A stretch of DNA of 7,232 nt from Nitrospirae bacterium CG2_30_53_67 (GTDB lineage: Bacteria > CG2-30-53-67), in assembly GCA_001873285.1 (NCBI GenBank), contig MNYV01000047.1, positions 1 through 7,232 of the forward strand, read 5' to 3'. Under the pieces are notes generated by a model that saw nothing but the letters and a program-made list of their open reading frames with translations, ran no database searches and was not told the DNA's origin. A program made the translations under genes and the position numbers. Each line of letters opens with the position of its first letter. The first letter of the stretch is position 1. Below are positions 1 to 5,144 of the stretch, one piece after another.

Positions 1-171
1 CTGATCCGCGATGGTCAGGAAAAGCTTCTCATGGAAAATATCGACACCATCCGCCGGCAGGAAGATAATCTGGTTCTGCGGGATATTTTTGGGGAAGAAA
101 AGACGGTGAAGGCAAGGTTTCATGAAGCGGATATGCTGCATCACCGGATTGTTTTGGAAGAGATTTCCTGA
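1..171 (+). CDS. CooT-like small nickel-binding protein, 3' part only
   Basis: The frame is open from base 1 and ends at TGA 169-171, giving the last 56 residues of a protein that starts before the window. The text contains the pattern LLMENIDTIR, then LVLRDIFGEEKTVKAR, then LLHHRIVLEE. This matches my recollection of the CooT family, also annotated as small predicted RNA-binding proteins: about 60-70 residues, all beta, beginning with Met-Cys. In that family CooT binds nickel and assists carbon monoxide dehydrogenase maturation; most members are uncharacterised. The expected N-terminal Met-Cys metal site is outside the window, so metal binding cannot be judged. The gene converges on the - strand unit ending at 384. 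The family call is from remembered consensus, not a search. Confidence 0.65.
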   Translation: MIRDGQEKLLMENIDTIRRQEDNLVLRDIFGEEKTVKARFHEADMLHHRIVLEEIS

Positions 172-212
172 GAAGATCCACTTTGTGCCTTGATGTCTTG
201 GCGGCAAAAAGG

Positions 213-263
213 TTTAAAAAAAGGGGCCTGACACCCAGAGGAGGGGGAGGTGAAAGGCCCCTT
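213..263 (-). terminator. Probable intrinsic terminator of the minus-strand unit
   Basis: Read on the - strand, AAGGGGCCT (263-255) pairs perfectly with AGGCCCCTT (229-221) across a 25-nt loop. A run of seven T follows (complement of 216-222). It lies about 120 nt past the stop of the NifX-like gene, with no other - strand gene between. The long loop is atypical, but the 9-bp GC-rich stem and T-run make it the best exit point for that transcript. Confidence 0.6.
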
Positions 264-333
264 CGGCTTTCACCGGGAATCCGGATCAGAGGAGAAACCG
301 TTTCCCAATGTAAGCCATTTGGTCGCTTTTGCC

Positions 334-360
334 CCCTGCAGCCATCTGCAGGGAATTTTT
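334..360 (+). terminator. Possible + strand terminator downstream of the CooT-like gene
   Basis: CCCTGCAG (334-341) and CTGCAGGG (346-353) form a perfect 8-bp stem with a CCAT tetraloop, followed by AATTTTTG. It is about 160 nt beyond the CooT-like stop. If used, the converging transcripts would overlap between here and the - strand terminator at 263-213. The T-run is short and displaced by two A, so the call is tentative. Confidence 0.35.
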
Positions 361-383
361 GAGTTTCTAAAGAGTTTTTTGTT

Positions 384-776
384 TCATTCACTCCCTAACC
401 CTGCGGCAGACTGCAGGGTTGTCACTTGCTCTGCATGCTCAAACCAGGACCGCCCCTCGACCTGGTTCAGATTGAGTGATCTACTTGTTCTTCCTCCATT
501 CAGCAGACCCAGTACGGCCCGTTCAGCATCGTCGCGATCTTCCCGGATCGTTTTTATCCCTTTAACAGATAGGAGTTCTGAAATCGGTTCCGGACAATCT
601 TTGACGATCACCGTTTTGCAGTCCTCAACCGCGGCCATGATCCCGTGGATCTGAGTCCTTTTTGACCGGGCATGGATCCTGCCGTTTCTGATCTCGTAGA
701 TCAGGAAAATGAGGCTTCCGATCAGATGACCGCTGATCCTTTCTCCATCATTGGACGGCACGGCGATCTTGAACAT
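384..776 (-). CDS. NifX/NifB-type dinitrogenase iron-molybdenum cofactor domain protein (COG1433-like)
   Basis: A 130-residue soluble protein. It opens with MFKIAVPSNDGERIS, the usual start of the NifX/NifB C-terminal domain superfamily (typically M-K-I-A-V-P-S-N-D-G). Later come HGIMAAVEDCKTVIV (residues 44-58) and GIKTIRED (73-80), matching the family's second half. Members bind or carry Fe-S or Fe-Mo cofactors; many outside nif clusters have no known role. The usual H-F-G-R motif after the first strand is replaced by HLIGS (17-21), and the His-rich central loop is absent. Cys53 and Cys61 are the only cysteines. The frame extends 17 codons upstream (to 827), but ATG 776 is chosen because a GGAGGAGGG-type site precedes it and it overlaps the preceding stop as TAATG, implying translational coupling. 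Residues after about 94 do not look like the family and coincide with DNA hairpins. Confidence 0.75.
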   Translation of the reverse strand: MFKIAVPSNDGERISGHLIGSLIFLIYEIRNGRIHARSKRTQIHGIMAAVEDCKTVIVKDCPEPISELLSVKGIKTIREDRDDAERAVLGLLNGGRTSRSLNLNQVEGRSWFEHAEQVTTLQSAAGLGSE

Positions 777-922
777 TATTTCGGCCCTCCTCCGCAGCCT
801 GGTTCGGGCTTTTCGGTTAAGACCCATGAATCAGGGCCGGCCCCGCATGGACAAAGCTCCGGCGGCTCCTTGGCAGCGGGAACTTCCATCATGCAATCTT
901 CACAGATATAAACCTTGATCAT
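776..922 (-). CDS. 48-residue zinc-ribbon/rubredoxin-like miniprotein
   Basis: ATG at 922 to TAA at 778-776 encodes 48 residues. It begins MIKVYICEDC and continues with a PPELCPCGAG segment. The layout (aromatic, CxxC, about 13 residues, P-x-x-C-P-C-G) resembles a rubredoxin-type zinc ribbon. The second knuckle, however, is CxC (Cys24, Cys26) instead of the usual CxxC; the first pair is Cys7 and Cys10, with an extra Cys43 near the end. It probably binds Zn or Fe, by inference. A GAGGAGGG ribosome site precedes the start by a few bases. The gene starts 15 nt after the upstream four-Cys gene and its stop overlaps the NifX-like start as TAATG, so all three should be co-translated. Its 3' end also encodes the ribosome site of the next gene. 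No specific function can be assigned. Confidence 0.7.
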   Translation of the reverse strand: MIKVYICEDCMMEVPAAKEPPELCPCGAGPDSWVLTEKPEPGCGGGPK

Positions 923-937
923 TGTTCTATCCCTCCT

Positions 938-1387
938 CTAAGCGTCTACGGTTTCACGGGCCTTTCGCCAGCCTTCTTCTTGAAGTTTTCTGGCCCGGCT
1001 GATGCTCCATTCCCGTATCATCTGCAGATACTTTGCCTTATCGGTTTTGGCCACCTGGGCCAATGCCTCCTTCTCCTTGTTGGCCTGGTGAAGGTCCGTG
1101 GGCGTAAATCCCTGCCATGTGGAATACCCCTCATCGAAGATCAGATCCGGAGTGACGGCTTCTTTGCTCAGCCCCATCTTCGCTGCATAGAGGGAGACGA
1201 CCTCCATGTCATACTCGATGATCCAGCCGTTATCACGGATCATGGTCCCGGCATTAAAGCCAACATCCTCGCTGCAGGAAGGGCAGTAGATGGTCTTGAC
1301 GGTCTCGTAAGGAAGAATCGAATTCAAGTGATGAAGACGCGCCGCTTCTTTACCGCAAGCGCATTCTTTTTCAATGGCCATGCACAT
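938..1387 (-). CDS. Hypothetical four-cysteine (CxC...CxxC) protein
   Basis: A 149-residue protein I do not recognise by name. Residues 9-12 (CACG) and 35-38 (CPSC) place a CxC and a CxxC pair 23 residues apart, plausible ligands for one Zn or Fe-S site; Cys2 is additional. The middle (about 55-100) is mixed and contains GWIIEYD and GYSTWQGFTPTD. The C-terminal 45 residues are highly charged and probably helical (KEKEALAQ through EEGWRKAR). There is no signal peptide or membrane segment, so a cytoplasmic location is likely. ATG 1387 is preceded by an AGGAGG-type site 8 nt away; ATG 1381 (third residue) is an alternative. It is the first gene of the - strand trio behind the promoter at 1495-1467. 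Sharing an operon with a zinc-ribbon miniprotein and a NifX-like protein hints at metal or redox cofactor work, but this is inference only. Confidence 0.7.
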   Translation of the reverse strand: MCMAIEKECACGKEAARLHHLNSILPYETVKTIYCPSCSEDVGFNAGTMIRDNGWIIEYDMEVVSLYAAKMGLSKEAVTPDLIFDEGYSTWQGFTPTDLHQANKEKEALAQVAKTDKAKYLQMIREWSISRARKLQEEGWRKARETVDA

Positions 1388-1466
1388 GATGTAAACCTCC
1401 TCTTTTAAAATCCTAATAAATCAATCGGTTAACATAAACTATACTAAAATCATTCTGTTAATCATG

Positions 1467-1495
1467 AATATACACGGTCCTTTATCCTTTGTCAA
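1467..1495 (-). promoter_or_regulatory. Sigma-70-type promoter of the minus-strand three-gene unit
   Basis: On the - strand the -35 hexamer is TTGACA (1495-1490, exact consensus) and the -10 is TATATT (1472-1467, 5 of 6). They are separated by 17 nt. Transcription would begin near 1460, leaving a leader of about 70 nt before ATG 1387 in an AT-rich stretch. Confidence 0.7.
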
Positions 1496-1517
1496 GGGTC
1501 TCTTGAAAAAAAAGATT
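1489..1517 (+). promoter_or_regulatory. Weak candidate promoter for the cobalamin operon leader
   Basis: TTGTCA (1489-1494), a 17-nt spacer and AAGATT (1512-1517) would start transcription near 1524, suitably just before the first riboswitch stem at 1537. The -10 matches only 3 of 6 consensus positions, so this may be wrong or activator-dependent. The -35 overlaps that of the divergent promoter. Confidence 0.2.
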
Positions 1518-1529
1518 GACTCATATCAA
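1516..1529. promoter_or_regulatory. Crp/Fnr-family-like palindromic site
   Basis: TTGAC-TCAT-ATCAA differs at one position from the classical FNR pattern TTGAT-N4-ATCAA. It lies between the divergent promoters and just upstream of the riboswitch. A site here could tie transcription to oxygen, redox or nitrosative state. Its closeness to the expected start of the leader would favour repression of the cob operon, or control of the opposite unit. A chance match is possible. Confidence 0.3.
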
Positions 1530-1536
1530 CCCCAGT

Positions 1537-1900
1537 GGTAGGTTGTCGGCAAAGAACCTTTTCAGGTGCTGAAAAGCCTAAAAGGGAAGAGGGTGAGAAT
1601 CCCTCACGGACCCGCCGCTGTGATCGGGTTGTGTCATCGCAAAGTGGTCCTGTTCGTAAATATGGTGAAGCACCGAGAGGGTCGTAGGGCGGTCTCATCA
1701 AGGCGCGCGACTGCGGCGTACCCCATGTGGTACGCCGCAAAGAGCGGAACGCCGACGAGACGGCGCTACGGCACTCGAATGCCGCCGTATTTACGAATAG
1801 GGCCACTCAAAACCACTGTCTGCCTCAGGCGGACGGGAAGGTGCGATGAACTTCCTCCAACCGGACGTTGGAGGCGCCCGTAAGTCAGAAGACCTGCCTG
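1537..1900 (+). promoter_or_regulatory. Cobalamin (B12) riboswitch aptamer with an expanded peripheral arm
   Basis: The conserved B12 box AAGTCAGAAGACCTGCC occupies 1882-1898. Its 3' part (1891-1898) pairs with GGTAGGTT (1537-1544) to form P1. Further stems are visible: CTTTTCAG/CTGAAAAG (1558-1565 with 1569-1576), the conserved AAAGGGAAG core at 1581-1589, GAGGG/CCCTC around 1589-1605 and ACCCG/CGGGT (1610-1614 with 1625-1629) enclosing the CCGCTGT motif. TCATCGC/GCGATGA (1634-1640 with 1843-1849) closes the peripheral arm, and CCTCCAAC/GTTGGAGG (1854-1861 with 1867-1874) follows. Family members bind adenosyl- or other cobalamins and shut off downstream genes. The aptamer is 364 nt, well beyond the usual roughly 200, owing to the block at 1643-1807. 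A terminator and the cobU-cbiA operon follow directly. Confidence 0.93.
1643..1807. repeat. 165-nt self-complementary insertion within the riboswitch
   Basis: The block folds back on itself almost end to end. A 23-bp outer stem (1643-1665 with 1785-1807) has three mismatched or G-U positions. A middle stem (1683-1705 with 1750-1770) has a few mismatches and an AA bulge, and an innermost perfect 10-bp stem GCGGCGTACC/GGTACGCCGC (1713-1722 with 1729-1738) has a 6-nt loop. It sits inside the riboswitch stem 1634-1640/1843-1849 and encodes no plausible protein. The ends AGTGG...CCACT could be terminal inverted repeats, with a possible CAA on each side, as in a MITE-like element; three bases are too few to prove duplication. 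Alternatively it is a natural extension of a peripheral arm. Confidence 0.7.
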
Positions 1901-1913
1901 ATATGGAAAAATG

Positions 1914-1945
1914 TTCACCGGACTTCGAGGCTTAAGGGTGGTGAA
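1914..1945 (+). promoter_or_regulatory. Expression-platform hairpin of the cobalamin riboswitch
   Basis: TTCACC (1914-1919) pairs with GGTGAA (1940-1945) just after the B12 box and before the terminator. A hairpin here is typical of the regulatory partner element of cobalamin riboswitches. A loop-loop contact with the aptamer was not established by eye. Confidence 0.45.
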
Positions 1946-1960
1946 TGCGTGATCGTTCAG

Positions 1961-2000
1961 ACCCCGTTTTCCCTTTGGAAATCCGGGGTTTTTGTTTTTT
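1961..2000 (+). terminator. Riboswitch-controlled intrinsic terminator
   Basis: ACCCCG (1961-1966) pairs with CGGGGT (1984-1989). TTCC/GGAA extends the stem inside (1969-1972 with 1977-1980), and TTTTTGTTTTTT (1989-2000) follows. It lies between the B12 box and the cobU start at 2143, so cobalamin binding most likely promotes premature termination of the cob operon. Confidence 0.85.
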
Positions 2001-2033
2001 GAGAGGCATCTCCGAAGCAGGAGATTAAGACAT

Positions 2034-2110
2034 AAGGGTCCAAGGGGCCTAGGGGCCAAGGGGTCAAGTGAACCACTCGAACCCTTGAACCCTTGAACCC
2101 TCGAATCCTT
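2034..2110. repeat. 8-nt periodic repeat forming a 37-bp imperfect hairpin
   Basis: From 2036 the sequence runs in phase as octamers: GGGTCCAA, GGGGCCTA, GGGGCCAA, GGGGTCAA, GTGAACCA, CTCGAACC, CTTGAACC, CTTGAACC, CTCGAATC. The left units are near reverse complements of the right ones, so 2034-2070 folds on 2074-2110 with a 3-nt loop and several G-U or C-A positions. The same family recurs at 6563-6795. It lies between the riboswitch terminator and the cobU ribosome site. Confidence 0.8.
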
Positions 2111-2142
2111 CCACAAAATGGAAGAGGAGCCTTTTTCTGGAT

Positions 2143-2685
2143 ATGGGAAGATTCACCTTGATCATCGGTGGTGCGAGGAGCGGGAAAAGCCGGTTCGCCC
2201 TGAAGATAGGAGAGAAAGTCGGAAAGGACCGAATCCTTGTGGCCACGGCCCGGTCCACCGACCCCGAAATGGAGGGGCGTATCCTGAGGCACAAACTGGA
2301 ACGCGGACCCTTGTGGGAGACATTCGAAGAGCCGCTCGATGTCGTCTCCCTGCTCGGTTCTTTTCAGTCCGGCGCCCATGTGGTCGTGATCGACTGTTTG
2401 ACCGTGCTTCTTTCCAACCTGATGATTGAAAGGAAGTATGAAGATGAGGAGCTCCTGTGCGAGATCGACTCCCTCGCCTCGGCCGTTCATAAGTCTCCCT
2501 TTCCGGTGATCGCCGTGGCCAATGAGGTGGGCATGGGTCTGGTTCCCGCGGAGCCCCTGGGGAGACGGTTCAGGGACCTGGCGGGCATGGCCAACCAGCG
2601 TCTGGCAGAAGCGGCTGACGAGGTTTTTCTGGTCACGGCGGGAATCCCGCTTTGTCTAAAAAAATTGGAGATGCATGATGAGTGA
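2143..2685 (+). CDS. cobU: Adenosylcobinamide kinase / adenosylcobinamide-phosphate guanylyltransferase
   Basis: This bifunctional cytoplasmic enzyme phosphorylates adenosylcobinamide and then attaches GMP to give adenosyl-GDP-cobinamide, the activated corrinoid for CobS. The 180-residue product has the usual CobU length. The P-loop GGARSGKS is at residues 9-16. His50, in RILRHKLERGPLWETFEEP, corresponds to the histidine guanylylated in characterised CobU. The Walker B region VVVIDCLTVLLSN contains Asp84, and the signature VANEVGMGLVP is at 125-135. ATG 2143 places the P-loop correctly; the AGGAG at 2125-2129 is 13 nt upstream, a long spacing, so initiation may be modest. It is the first gene after the riboswitch and its 3' end overlaps cobT. 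No key residue appears missing. Confidence 0.95.
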   Translation: MGRFTLIIGGARSGKSRFALKIGEKVGKDRILVATARSTDPEMEGRILRHKLERGPLWETFEEPLDVVSLLGSFQSGAHVVVIDCLTVLLSNLMIERKYEDEELLCEIDSLASAVHKSPFPVIAVANEVGMGLVPAEPLGRRFRDLAGMANQRLAEAADEVFLVTAGIPLCLKKLEMHDE

Positions 2686-3745
2686 CAATGGGATGCAGAA
2701 GATCAACGAGGTGATCCGCAGGATCAGGCCCATGGACCCGGACCTGGACCGACGCGTACAGGCAAGGTTGGATGATCAGGTCATGCCCCTCCGCGCTTTG
2801 GGGAGGATCCAGTCCCTGGGAAAGCAGGTGGCCCTGATTCAGGGCAAAGAGCGGCCCGAGATCCGTCACAAGAGGATCTTTACCTTTGCAGGTGATCACG
2901 GTGTGGTGGAGGAGGGGGTTTCGGCCTTTCCTAAAGCAGTGACCCGGGAGATGGTGCGAAATTTCGTGAGGGGCGGCGCCGGCATCAATGTGCTGGCCCG
3001 GCATGCGGGCGCCGAGGTTGTGGTGGTGGATATGGGAGTGGACGGCGATCTTCTGGAGCTTTCGGGGATTGAACATCAAAAGGTGGCGCGGGGGACCCGG
3101 AATTTCACACAGGGTCCGGCCATGACCAGGGAGCAGGCCGTCTCGGCAATCAACATCGGGATCTCCCTTGCAGAGAAATACGGCGATCAAACAGACCTCA
3201 TCGGCACCGGAGACATGGGGATCGGGAACACCACCCCCAGCAGCGCGATGGCGGCCGTGCTCACGGACCGGCCCGTGGCCCAGGTCACGGGGAGAGGGAC
3301 CGGCATCGGGGACGAGGCGCTGCAGCGGAAGATCCGGGTGATCGAAAAGGGGATTGCAGTGAACCAGCCGGACCCTTCGGATCCTCTCGACGTCCTGCAC
3401 AAGCTCGGCGGTTTTGAGATCGCCGGGATTACAGGCCTGATCCTCGGTGCGGCGGCCCGCAGGATCCCGGTGGTCATCGACGGGCTGATCTCCACGGCCG
3501 GGGCCCTGATCGCTTATACCCTCGCGCCCCAGACGGCTCCTTATATGATTGCCGCTCACCGTTCCGTGGAGATCGGCCACCAGGTCATGCTCGACCGGAT
3601 GGGACTTCAGCCTCTCCTCGATCTCAATCTCCGTCTGGGAGAGGGGACCGGAGCGGCCCTCGGTTTCTTAATCGTTGAAGCGGGGGTCAAGGTCTTGAAT
3701 GAGGTTTTGACATTTGCGGAGGCGGGTGTGTCGGAGAAATCATGA
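2675..3745 (+). CDS. cobT: Nicotinate-nucleotide--dimethylbenzimidazole phosphoribosyltransferase
   Basis: CobT transfers phosphoribose from nicotinate mononucleotide to dimethylbenzimidazole (or another lower-ligand base), giving alpha-ribazole phosphate. The 356 residues match the family length. Hallmarks are AGDHGVVEEGVSAFP (72-86), the glycine-rich GTGDMGIGNTTPSSAM (177-192), VTGRGTGIGDE (204-214) and LRLGEGTGA (319-327); Glu323 is equivalent to the catalytic glutamate. Two adjacent ATGs, 2675 and 2678, compete. GGAG at 2667-2670 is 4 nt from the first and 7 nt from the second, so 2678 may be the real start. Either overlaps the end of cobU (by 11 or 8 nt), and the stop overlaps cobS as ATGA, indicating translational coupling. 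The base actually used cannot be read from the sequence. Confidence 0.95.
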   Translation: MMSDNGMQKINEVIRRIRPMDPDLDRRVQARLDDQVMPLRALGRIQSLGKQVALIQGKERPEIRHKRIFTFAGDHGVVEEGVSAFPKAVTREMVRNFVRGGAGINVLARHAGAEVVVVDMGVDGDLLELSGIEHQKVARGTRNFTQGPAMTREQAVSAINIGISLAEKYGDQTDLIGTGDMGIGNTTPSSAMAAVLTDRPVAQVTGRGTGIGDEALQRKIRVIEKGIAVNQPDPSDPLDVLHKLGGFEIAGITGLILGAAARRIPVVIDGLISTAGALIAYTLAPQTAPYMIAAHRSVEIGHQVMLDRMGLQPLLDLNLRLGEGTGAALGFLIVEAGVKVLNEVLTFAEAGVSEKS

Positions 3746-4512
3746 TGATCGATGATGGTATGATTCGTGAATGGCCCCGGCGGTTTGCCACGGCCTGGCG
3801 GTTCCTGACGATCATCCCTCTGGGTCCGGAGGCGGACCTCTCTCCGGAGAGGCTGGGGAAGTCCATGGCCATGTTTCCGGCGGTGGGGCTGGTCCTGGGG
3901 CTGATCCTGGTCGGGCTCCATGCTCTTCTTGGTTACGTATTCCCAACATTGCTTGTGGACCTCTCGGTGATTTCATCGCTGATCCTCATGACCGGAGGTT
4001 TGCATCTGGACGGGTTTGCGGATTCGATTGACGGACTGGCCGGCGGCAGGAACCGGGAAGAGATTCTGGAGATCATGCGGGACAGCCGGGTCGGGGTCAT
4101 CGGGGTCATTGCGCTCATTCTCCTGATCTTCTTCAAGGTGGTCTCCTTGGACCAGTGCCCCGAGAGATGGAAGCCGGGCCTGCTGCTCTGCATGCCCTGC
4201 ATGGGCCGATGGTCCATGCTTCAGATGTCCGCCTTTTCCAGATATGCCAGAGAGGGGGAGGGGACCGGGAGGGCCTTTGCCGATTTTTCGGGGCGGCCGG
4301 AGTATCTCGTGGGGTTTGTCTTTACCTCTGCGGCCGTGATTCCGGCCCTCGGGCTCAAAGGGCTCCTGATCCTCGGCCTGATCGGGCTTACGACCTATCT
4401 CACGACCCGGTTTTTCGAGGCCAGACTCGGAGGGGTGACCGGCGACACCCATGGGTTCACAGGGGAACTGAGTGAGGCCCTTTTTCTCTTGCTGGGAGCG
4501 GCCGTGTTATGA
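3742..4512 (+). CDS. cobS: Adenosylcobinamide-GDP ribazoletransferase (cobalamin synthase)
   Basis: CobS is the integral membrane enzyme that joins adenosyl-GDP-cobinamide with alpha-ribazole or its phosphate to complete cobalamin. The 256-residue product has hydrophobic segments at about 43-67, 70-85, 117-135, 187-222 and 243-256. Family motifs are visible: GGLHLDGFADSIDGLAGG (85-102, with the acidic residues thought to bind metal), MRDSRVGVIG (112-121), GRWSM (155-159) and GVTGDTHGFTGELSEA (231-246). Start and stop codons overlap both neighbours as ATGA, so it is coupled to cobT and cobC. The first seven residues contain two further Met codons, so the exact N-terminus is slightly uncertain. 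Confidence 0.94.
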   Translation: MMIDDGMIREWPRRFATAWRFLTIIPLGPEADLSPERLGKSMAMFPAVGLVLGLILVGLHALLGYVFPTLLVDLSVISSLILMTGGLHLDGFADSIDGLAGGRNREEILEIMRDSRVGVIGVIALILLIFFKVVSLDQCPERWKPGLLLCMPCMGRWSMLQMSAFSRYAREGEGTGRAFADFSGRPEYLVGFVFTSAAVIPALGLKGLLILGLIGLTTYLTTRFFEARLGGVTGDTHGFTGELSEALFLLLGAAVL

Positions 4513-5135
4513 AACCAATAAGAGCGCATCAAGTTCGGACCAGGGTTTATATCGCCAGGCACGGACAGGTGGAAAACTTCATATCCGGGGTCTACAACGG
4601 GCAGACCGATGTGCCGATTACACAGGTGGGGCGGGAGCAGATGCTCTCCCTGCTGGACAGGGTACGGGGCTGCGGCATCTCCGCGGTCTATTGCAGTGAC
4701 CTTTTCCGTACGGTGGAGGGAGCGGAGATCATCGCCGGAGGCCTGAACCTCCCCTACGAGAAGCTCCCGGGGCTCCGCGAGCGGAACTTCGGGGACTGGG
4801 AAGGTCTGACCTACGAGGAGATCGGAAGGGACTATCCGGATCTTTTCGGCTATTGGCAGAAAGACGTGACCGCGGTTCGGCCTCCCGGAGGCGGAGAGAG
4901 TTCCTATGACCTTTCCGAACGGGTGCTCAAGACCTATCTCCCTCTGCTGGAGAAACACAGTGGCGGGAATATCTTCATCGTTGCGCACGGCGGCGTGAAC
5001 CGTCTGATCCTCGCCCATGCCATGAAGCTTGAGATCCGATACATCTTCAGGATGGACCAGGCCTTCGGGTGCCTGAACATGATCGATTATTATGACGACG
5101 GGTTTGCACACGTGAAACTGATAAACGGGGTATAG
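4509..5135 (+). CDS. cobC: Histidine phosphatase, probable alpha-ribazole-5'-phosphate phosphatase
   Basis: A 208-residue member of the phosphoglycerate-mutase-like histidine phosphatases. The catalytic motif YIARHGQ contains His18. Further active-site elements are Arg67 in YCSDLFRTVEGAE, Glu91 in LRERNFGDWEG and the second histidine His160 in IVAHGG. The segment NGQTDVPIT after the first motif is typical of CobC/GpmB-type enzymes. Biochemically the superfamily is broad, so the substrate (alpha-ribazole phosphate or cobalamin phosphate) is inferred from position between cobS and cbiA. The start overlaps the cobS stop as ATGA. The roughly ten residues before the first strand are a little longer than usual, but coupling supports this start. 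Confidence 0.88.
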   Translation: MKPIRAHQVRTRVYIARHGQVENFISGVYNGQTDVPITQVGREQMLSLLDRVRGCGISAVYCSDLFRTVEGAEIIAGGLNLPYEKLPGLRERNFGDWEGLTYEEIGRDYPDLFGYWQKDVTAVRPPGGGESSYDLSERVLKTYLPLLEKHSGGNIFIVAHGGVNRLILAHAMKLEIRYIFRMDQAFGCLNMIDYYDDGFAHVKLINGV

Positions 5136-5144
5136 GAGCTGACA

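Noticed and set aside
29-391. 120-residue reading frame on the - strand in the gap after the CooT-like gene
   Set aside because: It runs antisense to the CooT-like 3' end, covers two hairpins and the terminator, has proline-rich random composition and matches no family I know.
1516-1544. TTGACT, 17-nt spacer, TAGGTT as a + strand promoter
   Set aside because: It would start transcription near 1551, after the 5' strand of riboswitch P1 (1537-1544), so the aptamer could not form.
1492-1883. Reading frames of about 105 residues on both strands through the riboswitch
   Set aside because: They cover aptamer stems and the palindromic block; Arg/Pro-rich text mirrors structured RNA, not protein.
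2633-3580. 315-residue - strand reading frame opposite cobT
   Set aside because: It is a long antisense shadow typical of GC-rich genes. The composition is rich in His, Pro, Gly and Asp without domain motifs, and the + strand frame is unmistakably CobT.
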